Source: Paenibacillus elgii NBRC 100335 (lineage in GTDB: Bacteria > Bacillota > Bacilli > Paenibacillales > NBRC-103111). Taken from it: 64,000 nucleotides of DNA. Below the pieces are notes generated by a model that was not told the origin of the DNA, did no database searches, and was given only the letters and a program-made list of their open reading frames with translations. This document shows positions 10,795 to 19,575 of the stretch, one piece after another; position 1 is the first letter of the stretch, and each line of letters begins with the position of its first letter. The DNA lies in NCBI RefSeq assembly GCF_004000865.1, contig NZ_BIMB01000006.1, positions 62,001 to 126,000 of the forward strand. The letters are read 5' to 3'. The position numbers were made by a program, and so were the translations under genes.

Positions 10795-11868
10795 ATGAAA
10801 AAAATCGTCTTCACGGGCGGCGGTACGGCCGGTCATGTGACGCCGAATTTGGCGGTGATGGCCAAGCTGCGCCAGCTCGGCTGGGACATGGAATATATCG
10901 GTTCCAAGGATGGAATCGAGAGAGAAATTATCGAGCACGAAGGGATTCCGTTTCATCATATCGCTTCGGGCAAGCTGAGGCGTTACTTTGACGCCAAAAA
11001 TTTTAAAGATCCGTTCAAGGTGCTGCAAGGCGTCGGCCAGGCTTATCGGCTGCTGGGCAAAATTAAGCCCCATATCGTATTTTCCAAGGGCGGCTTCGTG
11101 ACCGTACCGGTTATCGTTGCCAGCAAACTGAGGGGAATTCCCGTCATTTCGCACGAGTCCGACTATACCCCGGGCCTCGCCAACAAGATTACGATGCCCC
11201 TCGTCTCCCGTATTTGCGTGACTTTTCCCGAAACGTTGAAATATGTCCGCAGAGACAAAGCGGAACGCACCGGTCTTCCGATTCGCGAGCAGATCTTGGG
11301 TGGAAAAGCGTCCCGCGGACTGCAGATGAACGACTTTCATTCTCAAAAGCCGGTCCTGTTTATTATGGGCGGCAGCCTTGGCGCCCAGCGGATCAACCAA
11401 ACGGTTCGCGAATCGCTGGAGGCACTGCTGGAACGGTTCCAGGTCATTCATATTTGCGGGAAAGGAAATACCGATCCCTCCTTCGACCGAATCCGGGGCT
11501 ATCGGCAGTATGCGTACGTCAAGGACGAGCTGCCCGATCTGCTCGCCTGCGCCGATCTGGTCGTCTCGCGGGCAGGCTCCACCTCGATCTTCGAATTTCT
11601 TGCGCTGCGCAAGCCGATGCTGCTCATCCCTTTGACCCGCCAGGCGAGCCGAGGAGACCAGATTCTTAACGCGGAATCATTCCGGGGCATGGGCTACGGC
11701 AAAGTGCTGTTCGAAGAGGAGCTGAGTCCGGAGTCGCTGATCTCCAATCTCTACGGCCTGTCTGCGGAGCAGGATGAAATTCGGCAGCGGATGGAATTGA
11801 ATCCGTACGGCAACGGCACGGATCACATCGTGAAGCTGATTGAAACCCATTGTTTGCCTCGCGCCTAG
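10795..11868 (+). CDS. murG: Lipid I N-acetylglucosaminyltransferase (lipid II synthase)
   Basis: Membrane-associated GT28 glycosyltransferase that adds GlcNAc to lipid I. The protein has 357 residues. The glycine-rich loop GGGTAGHVTPN opens the N-terminal domain. SKGGFV follows near residue 100, the second glycine motif GGSLGAQR lies near 190, and the nucleotide-binding segment SRAGSTSI near 258. It starts nine bases after spoVE. Its stop codon lies inside a perfect stem-loop (11861-11887). Confidence 0.95.
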   Translation: MKKIVFTGGGTAGHVTPNLAVMAKLRQLGWDMEYIGSKDGIEREIIEHEGIPFHHIASGKLRRYFDAKNFKDPFKVLQGVGQAYRLLGKIKPHIVFSKGGFVTVPVIVASKLRGIPVISHESDYTPGLANKITMPLVSRICVTFPETLKYVRRDKAERTGLPIREQILGGKASRGLQMNDFHSQKPVLFIMGGSLGAQRINQTVRESLEALLERFQVIHICGKGNTDPSFDRIRGYRQYAYVKDELPDLLACADLVVSRAGSTSIFEFLALRKPMLLIPLTRQASRGDQILNAESFRGMGYGKVLFEEELSPESLISNLYGLSAEQDEIRQRMELNPYGNGTDHIVKLIETHCLPRA

Positions 11869-11887
11869 TGAATTTTGCACTAGGCGA
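11861..11887 (+). terminator. Stem-loop over the murG stop codon
   Basis: A nine-base perfect stem (CGCCTAGTG with CACTAGGCG) encloses the murG stop codon. No run of T follows, so a strong intrinsic terminator is unlikely. It may stabilise the 3' end, pause transcription or weaken readthrough into murB, which starts 178 bases further on. Confidence 0.4.
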
Positions 11888-12065
11888 TTGTCACACTCTG
11901 ATACGATTCACATAAACTACACTATACCGTGACAGACACTTGGCGAAGCGGCGCGCAGCCCGGGCGTAAAAATGCAGAAGCTCTGTGCGTGCCGCCAATC
12001 CTTGGTTCCGGAGCTCGTTTACCGGAAAGCCGGACGCCGCGTCGTTCTGTGAAGGAGGATTTCCC

Positions 12066-12971
12066 ATGCAACAGGTCATAACGGAATTGCTGAACGGGTC
12101 CTGCGGCGAGTTGCGGCTGAACGAACCGCTTGCCCCTTACACCACGTGGAAAATCGGAGGTCCGGCCGACATTCTGCTCATTCCTCGTACACGATCGCAG
12201 CTTATCGATGCGGTAAAGCTTCTGAACCGGCACCAGATTCCATGGATGGCGCTAGGGCGGGGCTCTAACATGCTTGTAACCGACAAAGGGGTACGGGGCG
12301 TGGTCATCAAGCTCGGAGATGATCTGGAAACCGTACGGTTCGAAGGGGAAATCGTCTATGCCGGCGGAGCCTATTCGTTCATTAAGCTGTCGGTGATGGC
12401 GGGCAAGGAAGGATTGACCGGCCTGGAGTTCGCGGGGGGCATTCCGGGAACCGTGGGAGGCGCCGTCTACATGAACGCCGGGGCGCACGGGTCTGATGTG
12501 TCACGCATCTTATTGCGGGCTGAAGTACTGCTCCCGACAGGGGAGTTGGTGACGCTGAACAATGAGGATTTGGCTTATGCTTACCGACATTCGATTCTGC
12601 AGACGAAGCCGGGGATTGTGACTGAGGCGGTATTCCGGCTGCGGTATGGGGACCGCAAGGAGATTGCCGCTACACTCGCGTCCTACAAAGACCGGAGGCT
12701 GCGGACGCAGCCGCTGCAGCTTGCTTGCGCCGGAAGCGTCTTTCGCAATCCTCAAGGACACTTCGCCGCCAAGCTGATCGAGGAAGCCGGACTTAAAGGC
12801 CTTCGGGTCGGCGGAGCCGAAGTATCGCCGCTGCACGCCAACTTCATTGTCAACACCGGGCAGGCGACGGCCCACGACGTGCTCACCCTGATCGAACAAG
12901 TCAAGACTGCCGTGAATGAGAAGTTCGGCGTCTGCCTTGTTCCTGAAGTATTGGTGGTGGGTGAGCGGTAA
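12066..12971 (+). CDS. murB: UDP-N-acetylenolpyruvoylglucosamine reductase
   Basis: FAD-dependent reductase making UDP-MurNAc from the MurA product. I chose the ATG at 12066 because AAGGAGG lies at 12052-12058 and the resulting 301 residues match the family. An in-frame start at 11985 lacks a ribosome site. Visible motifs are TTWKIGGPAD near residue 25, GRGSNML in the FAD-binding domain, GGIPGTVGGA near 130, and GSVFRNP near 225, whose serine is the expected proton donor. It is followed after 15 bases by murA, so the two steps are co-transcribed. Confidence 0.95.
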   Translation: MQQVITELLNGSCGELRLNEPLAPYTTWKIGGPADILLIPRTRSQLIDAVKLLNRHQIPWMALGRGSNMLVTDKGVRGVVIKLGDDLETVRFEGEIVYAGGAYSFIKLSVMAGKEGLTGLEFAGGIPGTVGGAVYMNAGAHGSDVSRILLRAEVLLPTGELVTLNNEDLAYAYRHSILQTKPGIVTEAVFRLRYGDRKEIAATLASYKDRRLRTQPLQLACAGSVFRNPQGHFAAKLIEEAGLKGLRVGGAEVSPLHANFIVNTGQATAHDVLTLIEQVKTAVNEKFGVCLVPEVLVVGER

Positions 12972-12986
12972 ATCGGAGGTGGGACT

Positions 12987-14255
12987 TTGGAAAAGTTGGT
13001 TATCGAAGGCGGGAAACCTCTCTCGGGAGCCATCAGAATTCACGGTGCGAAAAACGCCGCTTTGCCCATTCTAGCAGCCAGCATCATGGCGGAAGGCACG
13101 ATTACGATTGAGAACGTGCCGGATTTGTCGGACATTCACGTGATGCTCGGTATTTTGCGGGCGCTGGGGTGCAAGGCGGAGTTGGTCGGGGATAACGTAA
13201 CCGTGAGTACGAACGCCGTTCATCAGTTTCATATTCCCGAAAGCCTGATGAGCCAAATGCGATCCTCCATTTTTTTGATGGGCCCGCTTCTTTCCCGTCT
13301 CGGACGCGTGGAGCTGTATCAGCCGGGCGGCTGCGCGATCGGCGAGCGAAAAATCGATCTGCATCTGCAAGGGCTGGCTGCTCTGGGAGCGCATATTGAG
13401 GAAAACGGCAGCCAGATCGTATGCACGGCCAATGAGCTGCAGGGTGCGGAAATCGCGCTCGATTACCCGAGCGTGGGCGCTACCGAAAACATCATGATGG
13501 CTGCTGCGACGGCCCGGGGGATGACAACGATCATCAATGCGGCCCGAGAGCCCGAGATTCAGGATTTGCAAAACTTTTTGAACGCCATGGGCGCTCGTAT
13601 TATCGGAGCCGGTACGGATACGATCACCATTGAAGGCGTATCGGAATTAACCCCCTGTACTTACCGGATCATTCCCGATCGCATCGTAGCCGGCACGCTG
13701 ATGATTGCCGCTGCGGTTACAAGAGGAAACGTGACGCTGGAAAAGGTTTGTCCGGCTCATCTGACCTCCGCCATTCATGTGCTCAAGCGGGCAGGTATTC
13801 AAATCACAATTAACGGTGATATAATGAACGTGTGTGCTCTCGGCCGGCCGAAATCGGTGGAGAGGATCGTGACCTCGCCTTATCCGTCGTTCCCCACGGA
13901 CCTGCAATCTCAAATCATGGTGCTCCTCAGCCTTGCAGAAGGGGTAAGCATCGTAAAGGAAACCGTATTTGAAGGACGATTCAAGCATGTAGACGAACTG
14001 TCGCGCATGGGAGCGGATATCCGGGTAGATTTGAACTCGGCCTATATTCGAGGAGTGCCCAGACTGTATGGCGCCACCGTGGAAGCGACCGACCTTCGCG
14101 CCGGCGCTGCGCTCGTCATCGCCGGATTGGCGGCTCAGGGATCAACCGTTATTGAACAAATCCATCATATCGACCGGGGGTACGACCGGATTGAACTGAT
14201 GCTCGGGTCCCTCGGGGCGGGCATACATCGTACGACGCCGGTGCCTACGGAGTAG
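12987..14255 (+). CDS. murA: UDP-GlcNAc 1-carboxyvinyltransferase
   Basis: First committed enzyme of peptidoglycan synthesis, transferring enolpyruvate from PEP to UDP-GlcNAc. The protein has 422 residues and starts with TTG behind CGGAGGTGGG. It has the two-domain EPSP-synthase-like fold, KNAALPILAAS at the N-terminus, and GGCAIG with the catalytic cysteine at residue 116. A cysteine here, rather than aspartate, predicts fosfomycin sensitivity. Many Firmicutes carry two murA paralogues. This is the copy in the division cluster. Confidence 0.94.
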   Translation: MEKLVIEGGKPLSGAIRIHGAKNAALPILAASIMAEGTITIENVPDLSDIHVMLGILRALGCKAELVGDNVTVSTNAVHQFHIPESLMSQMRSSIFLMGPLLSRLGRVELYQPGGCAIGERKIDLHLQGLAALGAHIEENGSQIVCTANELQGAEIALDYPSVGATENIMMAAATARGMTTIINAAREPEIQDLQNFLNAMGARIIGAGTDTITIEGVSELTPCTYRIIPDRIVAGTLMIAAAVTRGNVTLEKVCPAHLTSAIHVLKRAGIQITINGDIMNVCALGRPKSVERIVTSPYPSFPTDLQSQIMVLLSLAEGVSIVKETVFEGRFKHVDELSRMGADIRVDLNSAYIRGVPRLYGATVEATDLRAGAALVIAGLAAQGSTVIEQIHHIDRGYDRIELMLGSLGAGIHRTTPVPTE

Positions 14256-14281
14256 CACTTTATACATCCATATGACCACAG

Positions 14282-14329
14282 CCGCTGGAATATCCCTTTT
14301 TCCATGGGAGAAGGGATACCCTGCGGTTT
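14282..14329 (+). terminator. Imperfect stem-loop after murA
   Basis: CCGC, GG and ATCCCTT pair with AAGGGAT, CC and GCGG, interrupted by small mismatches, and only three T residues follow. It occupies the 250-base murA-divIB gap. The rest of that gap holds no gene I can support. Weak terminator or processing structure. Confidence 0.35.
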
Positions 14330-14505
14330 ACATATTGCGTATTTGATTTGCATTATCGTGCGGGCGATGCCGGCAAATACGGGGGAGGGCACCGATCCGT
14401 CCTAGCCTGCCGACGGCTCCCGTCCTGTCCGGGACAAGCTGCCCGGCGCAAAAGCGTACAGAGCCTGCCATGCGGGCTTTGTTGCGTTCAGAAGAGGAGG
14501 CACCT

Positions 14506-15423
14506 ATGGAAGACAGACTCCCAGTGATCAAGAAACCGAATCCGAAAAGCCGGAGCAGCAAGAAGCTGCTGCTGTTTTTATTTATCTTTTTTATTACGCT
14601 TCTGCTGATTCTTTTCTTCCAATCGTCGCTCAGCAAAATAACGGAGATTGAGATTCAAGGGCAGCAGTTGATATCGAAGGAGGAAATCGCCCAAGCGGCC
14701 GCCGTCAAAGCGGGGGACCACTTTTTTTCCGTCTCATCCTCCAAAGTCGAATCGCAGGTCAAAGCACTAAAGATGGTCGAATCGGTCGATGTGTCCAAAA
14801 AGTTCCCGGGTCGCCTGATCATTCAGGTGCACGAGTACCCGAAGGTGGCTTACCAGATTGGAGAAAATGGCCAGATCGAGGCGCTGCTCGCCGACGCCAG
14901 CGTTGTGCCCGTAACGGTACAGGGCGTTGCGCTGGACAAGCCGATCCTGACGGGATGGCCGAAGGACGATCCGCTCAAGGTCAAGCTGTGTCTGGCCATG
15001 TCCAAGATGCCGGCCTCGTATTTCTCCGACGTGTCCGAGATCAAGCCTTCGCCGACGGATTCCTATCCGGACAAAATCAAAATGTACACCCGCTCCCAAT
15101 ATGAAGTGCAGACGACGATCGGGTATTTGCCCGACAAGATGAAATATTTGGATTCTTACATCGCCAGCCTGCACAGTAGTAAAATAACGGGAGGCGTGAT
15201 TACGATGCTCGAAGCGGATACGCATGCGCCTTTCGAAAAGGATACGGGCAAAACGAACGCCAAGGATACGAAAGACGGCTCGGATGGAAAAGGAAACAAG
15301 GATAACAAAGACAGCAAGGACAAGGACGGTAAGGACGGTAAAAGCACCGCTTCCAAAGAGACGGACGCATCGTCGTCCGCTGACGAAAAGAAGCCGGAAA
15401 GCCAGGATACAGCCCGCAACTGA
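14506..15423 (+). CDS. divIB: Cell division protein DivIB (FtsQ family)
   Basis: Bitopic divisome protein that in Bacillus links PBP2B, FtsL and DivIC. The ATG at 14506 follows GAGGAGG. An upstream in-frame ATG at 14470 has no ribosome site. The protein has 305 residues: a short basic cytoplasmic stretch, a membrane segment at about 21-40, a POTRA domain at about 46-115, and a beta domain to about 235. The tail is extreme, rich in Lys/Asp/Gly/Ser, from about 240 to the end. The position between murA and ftsA is typical. Confidence 0.9.
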   Translation: MEDRLPVIKKPNPKSRSSKKLLLFLFIFFITLLLILFFQSSLSKITEIEIQGQQLISKEEIAQAAAVKAGDHFFSVSSSKVESQVKALKMVESVDVSKKFPGRLIIQVHEYPKVAYQIGENGQIEALLADASVVPVTVQGVALDKPILTGWPKDDPLKVKLCLAMSKMPASYFSDVSEIKPSPTDSYPDKIKMYTRSQYEVQTTIGYLPDKMKYLDSYIASLHSSKITGGVITMLEADTHAPFEKDTGKTNAKDTKDGSDGKGNKDNKDSKDKDGKDGKSTASKETDASSSADEKKPESQDTARN

Positions 15424-15470
15424 GCAAAAAACTCTACTCAACCTACTAGAATAGTGCTAGAATTGAAATT

Positions 15471-15480
15471 ATGGTATAAT
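15471..15480 (+). promoter_or_regulatory. Extended -10 promoter before ftsAZ
   Basis: TGGTATAAT is a perfect extended -10 element (TGn plus TATAAT) 125 bases before ftsA. No good -35 lies 17 bases upstream, which is usual for extended -10 promoters. In Bacillus ftsAZ also has a sigma-H promoter. I found no sigma-H pair of boxes here. Confidence 0.45.
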
Positions 15481-15605
15481 TTAAGCCTGGCCGTGAAAAA
15501 AAATGAGCTAAAAAAGAGGGAATTGCCGAGCCGTGTGGAATATACACAGGAGGTTTTGCTGACCAAGGCTCATTATCGAAATTATGTCACAGGAGGTGCC
15601 ACGGG

Positions 15606-16853
15606 TTGAGCAGCAATGACATCATTGTTAGTTTGGACATCGGTACATCCAAAGTTCGTGCTATTATTGGGGAAGTCGTTAACGGCGCCATTAATATAAT
15701 TGGAGTTGGATCTGCCGACTCGCAGGGAATTCGCAAAGGAGCGATCGTGGATATCGATCAAACGGTCCAGTCGATCCGGAGCGCAGTGGATCATGCCGAG
15801 CGAATGGTCGGAGTGCAAATATCGGAAGTGTACGTTGGAATTTCCGGCAATCATATTGCGCTGCAATCGAGTCACGGGGTCGTAGCGGTATCGAATGAAG
15901 ACCGCGAAATCGGCGACGACGACATCGAACGGGTCATTCAGGCGGCGAAAGTGATTCCTTTGGCTCCCGAACGCGAGATTATCGGCGTTGTGCCAAACCA
16001 ATACGTAGTTGACGGAACGGATCAGATTCACGATCCCCGGAGCATGATCGGAGTTAGACTGGAAGTTGAAGCGACCATCGTTACCGGTACGAAAACGGCG
16101 ATACATAATTTGCTCCGTGTCGTGGAGAAATCCGGACTCAAGGTAGCCGGACTTATACTGATGTCACTGGCCGCAGGCCATCTGGCTTTGTCCAAAGACG
16201 AAAAGGCTGTCGGAACCGTACTGGTCGATATCGGTGCGGGCGCTACGACGATCGCCATTTTTAACGAGAACAATCTGGTTGCTACATCGACGCTTCCGAT
16301 CGGCGGCGAGTTCATTACGAACGATATCGCTTACGGCTTGCGGACGCAAGCGGACATCGCTGAGAAGATCAAGCTGAAATTCGGATGCGCCGTTGTAGAG
16401 CATGCAGCGCCTGATCAAGTGTTCAAGGTTAACCGGATCGGCAGCAATACGGATAAGGAATTTTCGCAGGTCGATCTGGCGAATATCATCGAGCCCCGGG
16501 TACAAGAAATATTTCATCTGATCCTCTTGGAAGTTCAGCGGCTTGGCTTCACCGATCTGCCGGGCGGTTATGTGCTTTCCGGTGGTACGGTTTCGCTGCC
16601 CGGCGTGTTGAATGTCGCCCAAGTGGAGCTGGCTTCTTCCGTTCGTATTGCCGTTCCCGAGTTTATCGGCGTGCGAGACCCTGCTTTCACGAGCGGCGTA
16701 GGAATTATCCAGTACGCCTCCAAATATTTGCGGCATGCCAAACAAGGCTCCGGCGTCAAGAAGCTCGTCACGACGAAAAAAGCGTCTTCCGGTCAAGAGC
16801 AAAAGCCCTCGGCCATGGAACGTTTCAAAAATTGGTTAAGCGAATTTATTTAA
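15606..16853 (+). CDS. ftsA: Cell division protein FtsA
   Basis: Actin-like ATPase that tethers FtsZ to the membrane. The protein has 415 residues and starts with TTG behind a strong AGGAGGTG at 15591. It opens with the phosphate-binding motif SLDIGTSKVR. A second phosphate loop, DIGAGATTIA, lies near residue 205 and GGTVSLPG near 325. The C-terminus is an amphipathic helix (MERFKNWLSEFI), the known membrane-targeting element. ftsZ follows after 49 bases. Confidence 0.95.
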   Translation: MSSNDIIVSLDIGTSKVRAIIGEVVNGAINIIGVGSADSQGIRKGAIVDIDQTVQSIRSAVDHAERMVGVQISEVYVGISGNHIALQSSHGVVAVSNEDREIGDDDIERVIQAAKVIPLAPEREIIGVVPNQYVVDGTDQIHDPRSMIGVRLEVEATIVTGTKTAIHNLLRVVEKSGLKVAGLILMSLAAGHLALSKDEKAVGTVLVDIGAGATTIAIFNENNLVATSTLPIGGEFITNDIAYGLRTQADIAEKIKLKFGCAVVEHAAPDQVFKVNRIGSNTDKEFSQVDLANIIEPRVQEIFHLILLEVQRLGFTDLPGGYVLSGGTVSLPGVLNVAQVELASSVRIAVPEFIGVRDPAFTSGVGIIQYASKYLRHAKQGSGVKKLVTTKKASSGQEQKPSAMERFKNWLSEFI

Positions 16854-16902
16854 ACTCGGGTAGCTTGCATGATGAAAGCCTAATGAGGGGGAAGACGCTA
16901 GT

Positions 16903-18039
16903 ATGTTTGAATTTGATATGGACATGGAAGGGTTTGCCAAAATAAAAGTAATCGGCTGTGGCGGAGGCGGAAGCAACGCTGTCAACCGGATGATTGACAC
17001 TGGCGTGAGAGGGGTCGAATTTATAACGGTCAACACCGACGCGCAAGCTCTGCATCTCGCCAAATCGGAGATGAAACTGCAAATCGGGGACAAGCTCACA
17101 CGCGGTCTCGGAGCCGGCGCCAATCCCGATGTCGGCAAGAAGGCGGCCGAGGAATCCCGCGAGTTAATCGCCAATGCCCTCAAAGGTTCCGACCTCGTCT
17201 TTGTTACCGCAGGTATGGGCGGTGGCACAGGGACAGGCGCTGCGCCGGTTATTGCCGAAATCGCAAAAGAATGCGGTGCGCTGACCGTCGGCGTCGTGAC
17301 GCGTCCGTTCCGTTTTGAAGGATTGAAGCGTGCTCGACAAGCGGAGCAAGGTATTGCCGCACTCAAGGAAAAAGTCGATACGCTCATTATTATTCCGAAC
17401 GACCGTTTGCTTGAGATCGTCGACAAGAAAACGCCGATGCTGGAAGCGTTTCTTGCGGCGGACAACGTTTTGCGTCAAGGGGTCCAAGGGGTTTCCGACC
17501 TGATCGCCGTTCCCGGTTTGATCAACTTGGACTTTGCCGACGTAAAGACCATCATGACCGAGCGTGGCTCGGCTTTAATGGGGATTGGGCACGCTTCAGG
17601 CGAAAACCGTGCGGCGGAAGCGGCCAAGAAAGCGATCAGCTCCCCGTTGCTTGAAACGTCGATTGACGGAGCGCGCGGCGTGCTGCTGAACATCACGGGC
17701 GGCAACAACCTGTCGCTCTACGAGGTCAACGAAGCAGCCGATATCGTCGCCGATGCAGCCGACCCGGAAGTCAATATGATCTTCGGTGCGGTGATTGACG
17801 AAAGCTTGAAAGACGAGATTCAGGTGACCGTTATCGCCACCGGCTTCGAACATCGCGAAGTAGTATCACCAGCCAAGAAACCGTCAGCAACCGGTACAAC
17901 GGCGTCCACCAACCAATCGCAGGAGCCTGTGGACAACCGTCTTGGCAACCTCCGTCCATTCGGAGGCCAATCGTCGAACGACCAGCTCGACATTCCGGCG
18001 TTCCTTCGCAACCGCAACCGCAACGGCTTCGATAAGTAA
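16903..18039 (+). CDS. ftsZ: Cell division GTPase FtsZ
   Basis: Tubulin homologue that builds the Z ring. The protein has 378 residues. The tubulin signature GGGTGTGA lies near residue 105, the N-terminal nucleotide loop [13 protein letters not shown] near 17, and the T7-loop region near 205. A disordered linker begins near residue 320 and ends in the conserved C-terminal peptide [12 protein letters not shown], the docking site for FtsA and SepF, both encoded nearby. A strong terminator follows. Confidence 0.97.
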   Translation: MFEFDMDMEGFAKIKVIGCGGGGSNAVNRMIDTGVRGVEFITVNTDAQALHLAKSEMKLQIGDKLTRGLGAGANPDVGKKAAEESRELIANALKGSDLVFVTAGMGGGTGTGAAPVIAEIAKECGALTVGVVTRPFRFEGLKRARQAEQGIAALKEKVDTLIIIPNDRLLEIVDKKTPMLEAFLAADNVLRQGVQGVSDLIAVPGLINLDFADVKTIMTERGSALMGIGHASGENRAAEAAKKAISSPLLETSIDGARGVLLNITGGNNLSLYEVNEAADIVADAADPEVNMIFGAVIDESLKDEIQVTVIATGFEHREVVSPAKKPSATGTTASTNQSQEPVDNRLGNLRPFGGQSSNDQLDIPAFLRNRNRNGFDK

Positions 18040-18076
18040 TGAACTAATCCATATTGTTACTATATTGTTTAATGCA

Positions 18077-18113
18077 CAGTCGCCTCTATCCCTAGAGGCG
18101 GCTGTTTTTTATT
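18077..18113 (+). terminator. Intrinsic terminator after ftsZ
   Basis: A 12-base stem (CAGTCGCCTCTA with TAGAGGCGGCTG, one G-T pair) and a four-base loop are followed by TTTTTT. It closes the division part of the cluster before the sporulation genes. Confidence 0.88.
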
Positions 18114-18136
18114 TGACGTTTATTTCGCCTTCTCCC

Positions 18137-18417
18137 GTCTCGAGAGGCATCCTATCTACTCCTCCCTTGGTTGGGAGAAGTGAGTCCTCGCCAGATCAGC
18201 TTGTGTGGCGGAGAGCAGCGTATGTGCCGTAGAGTTTACGTGCCGCCTTTGAACTTGGGTTCTTACCGAAAGGTAAGTTGAATAAAACCCGAGTTCAACA
18301 GCGGCCGAAGGCACATACGACTGCTCGCAGCCACACGACTGCTGATCAAGTTTCAACTCTCTCCCTCCATCAACTCCGCTCCCTCAAATTCACTCTTCCC
18401 AACCCCCTCCTCTCGAC
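18137..18417. repeat. Long imperfect inverted repeat between ftsZ and spoIIGA
   Basis: Most of the 488-base ftsZ-spoIIGA gap is one large imperfect palindrome. Matching blocks from outside in are CGAGAGG with CCTCTCG, GGTTGGGA with TCCCAACC, GATCAGC (18194) with GCTGATC (18341), TGTGGC with GCCACA, GTATGTGCC with GGCACATAC, GCCGC with GCGGC, and TTGAACT with AGTTCAA. The right arm has about 45 extra bases between outer and inner blocks. No credible gene lies inside. It could be a decayed non-autonomous element or a structured RNA. Confidence 0.7.
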
Positions 18418-18478
18418 AAAAATAGTACCGCCCCCTCGGCATGTTTAGACAGACTTTGGAATACGATTGGGATATACT
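18411..18478 (+). promoter_or_regulatory. Candidate spoIIG promoter with Spo0A box
   Basis: A -10 TATACT (18473-18478) is preceded, after an abnormally long 21-base spacer, by TAGACA (18446-18451). The Bacillus spoIIG promoter is known for a similarly long spacer and for activation by Spo0A. A reverse-strand sequence TTTGTCGAG at 18412-18420 matches the Spo0A box core in six of seven positions. The sigma-A promoter plus Spo0A reading is inferred from these matches and the gene downstream. Confidence 0.5.
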
Positions 18479-18527
18479 TGTCTCATTCGCGGCAAGCGGG
18501 TGGCAAGCTGGGCGGGAGGTAACGAAG

Positions 18528-19427
18528 ATGGTCGTGTACATCGATGTCATATTCCTCATGAACGTGCTGATCGACGGTGCGCTGCTCTGGACGACGGCCT
18601 GGTCGCGCAAGCTCCGTTACCGCCCGTGGCGGTTGGGGCTCTCTGCAGCCATCGGAGGCAGCTATGCGGTGATGCTGTTTTTTCCGCCGTTATCGTTTCT
18701 GTTTACGGTTTCGCTAAAATTTGCGCTTTCTCTGCTGATGCTGCTGACCGCCTTCGGATTTGGGGGATTGCAGCATTTTTTGCGGAACCTTGGCGCATTT
18801 TACGTCATCAATTTTATGGCAGCCGGTGCCGTCTTCGGGTGCGCCTACTTCTGGCAATCCTCCAGCGAAATCGTCAATGGCATCTTGTTCAGCCACGATC
18901 TGGGGGTCACGCTGACGATGCTAGCTTTTTCCTTCCCATTGGCGTTATGGCTATGCCGGCACGTCCTGCAAGCCTTGAGACGCAAGCAGGAACTGACCTC
19001 GTTTTTGGCCAAGGTGGAGGTCCATATCGACGAATTTGCCTCCAGCTGCACCGGACTTATCGATACGGGCAACCAACTGTACGATCCGCTGACGAAAACG
19101 CCGGTCATGGTCATGGAAGCGGGACAGTGGGGGGAGCGCATTCCCGAAGCTTGGCTGGTCAAAATCCGCCGTGCCGAAGTGGACCAACTCGTGACGTCGA
19201 TCGGTACCGAGCCCTTTGTCTGGCAGGACCGCTTGCGCTTGGTGCCGTATCGGGGGGTGAACCGGAATACGCAGTTTATGCTGGCGCTCAAGCCGGACCG
19301 GGTCGTCATCACAACGGGAAGCGAGCAGATCGAGGCGAACAAAGTGCTGATCGGACTGGACGGCGGGCGCCTCAGCTCGGACAACGCTTATCAGGCTATC
19401 ATTCATCCGTCGCTAGTCAACTTGTAA
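18528..19427 (+). CDS. spoIIGA: Pro-sigma-E processing aspartic protease SpoIIGA
   Basis: Membrane protease that cleaves pro-sigma-E in the mother cell after a signal from SpoIIR. The ATG at 18528 follows GGGAGGT. Upstream in-frame starts lack a ribosome site. The protein has 299 residues. About five membrane segments fill the first 150, then comes a cytoplasmic protease domain with the active-site motif DTG (Asp179) followed by NQLYDPLT. The segment GLDGGRLS lies near the C-terminus. It is transcribed together with its substrate gene sigE, 148 bases downstream. Confidence 0.93.
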   Translation: MVVYIDVIFLMNVLIDGALLWTTAWSRKLRYRPWRLGLSAAIGGSYAVMLFFPPLSFLFTVSLKFALSLLMLLTAFGFGGLQHFLRNLGAFYVINFMAAGAVFGCAYFWQSSSEIVNGILFSHDLGVTLTMLAFSFPLALWLCRHVLQALRRKQELTSFLAKVEVHIDEFASSCTGLIDTGNQLYDPLTKTPVMVMEAGQWGERIPEAWLVKIRRAEVDQLVTSIGTEPFVWQDRLRLVPYRGVNRNTQFMLALKPDRVVITTGSEQIEANKVLIGLDGGRLSSDNAYQAIIHPSLVNL

Positions 19428-19575
19428 CAACAGCGGGACCCGATATCCGACGCCTGGCTTGCCGCAGCTCAAGGCCGTGCTTGTAAGGGAGACCGAAGCT
19501 TGACCGCAAGAAAGCTGTTTTCACGACTGGGGATGTCCGGCGAAAAAAATGGTATGAATGGGAGGAAGCGTAAAC

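Noticed and set aside
11890-11918. Possible sigma-E promoter before murB (CATAAACT as -10)
   Set aside because: The -10 fits but the -35 region (GTCACAC) matches poorly.
15440-15480. Sigma-H promoter for ftsAZ as in Bacillus
   Set aside because: GAAT-like -10 candidates exist but no AGGA-type -35 lies 11-12 bases upstream.
15556-15609. 17-codon TTG-started frame ending on the ftsA start (TTGA overlap), possible leader peptide
   Set aside because: AGGAGG is only two bases from its TTG, too close for efficient initiation. More likely chance.
17942-18610. Several 60-100 codon frames in the ftsZ-spoIIGA gap
   Set aside because: They cross the terminator or the palindrome arms, lack ribosome sites and have low-complexity products.
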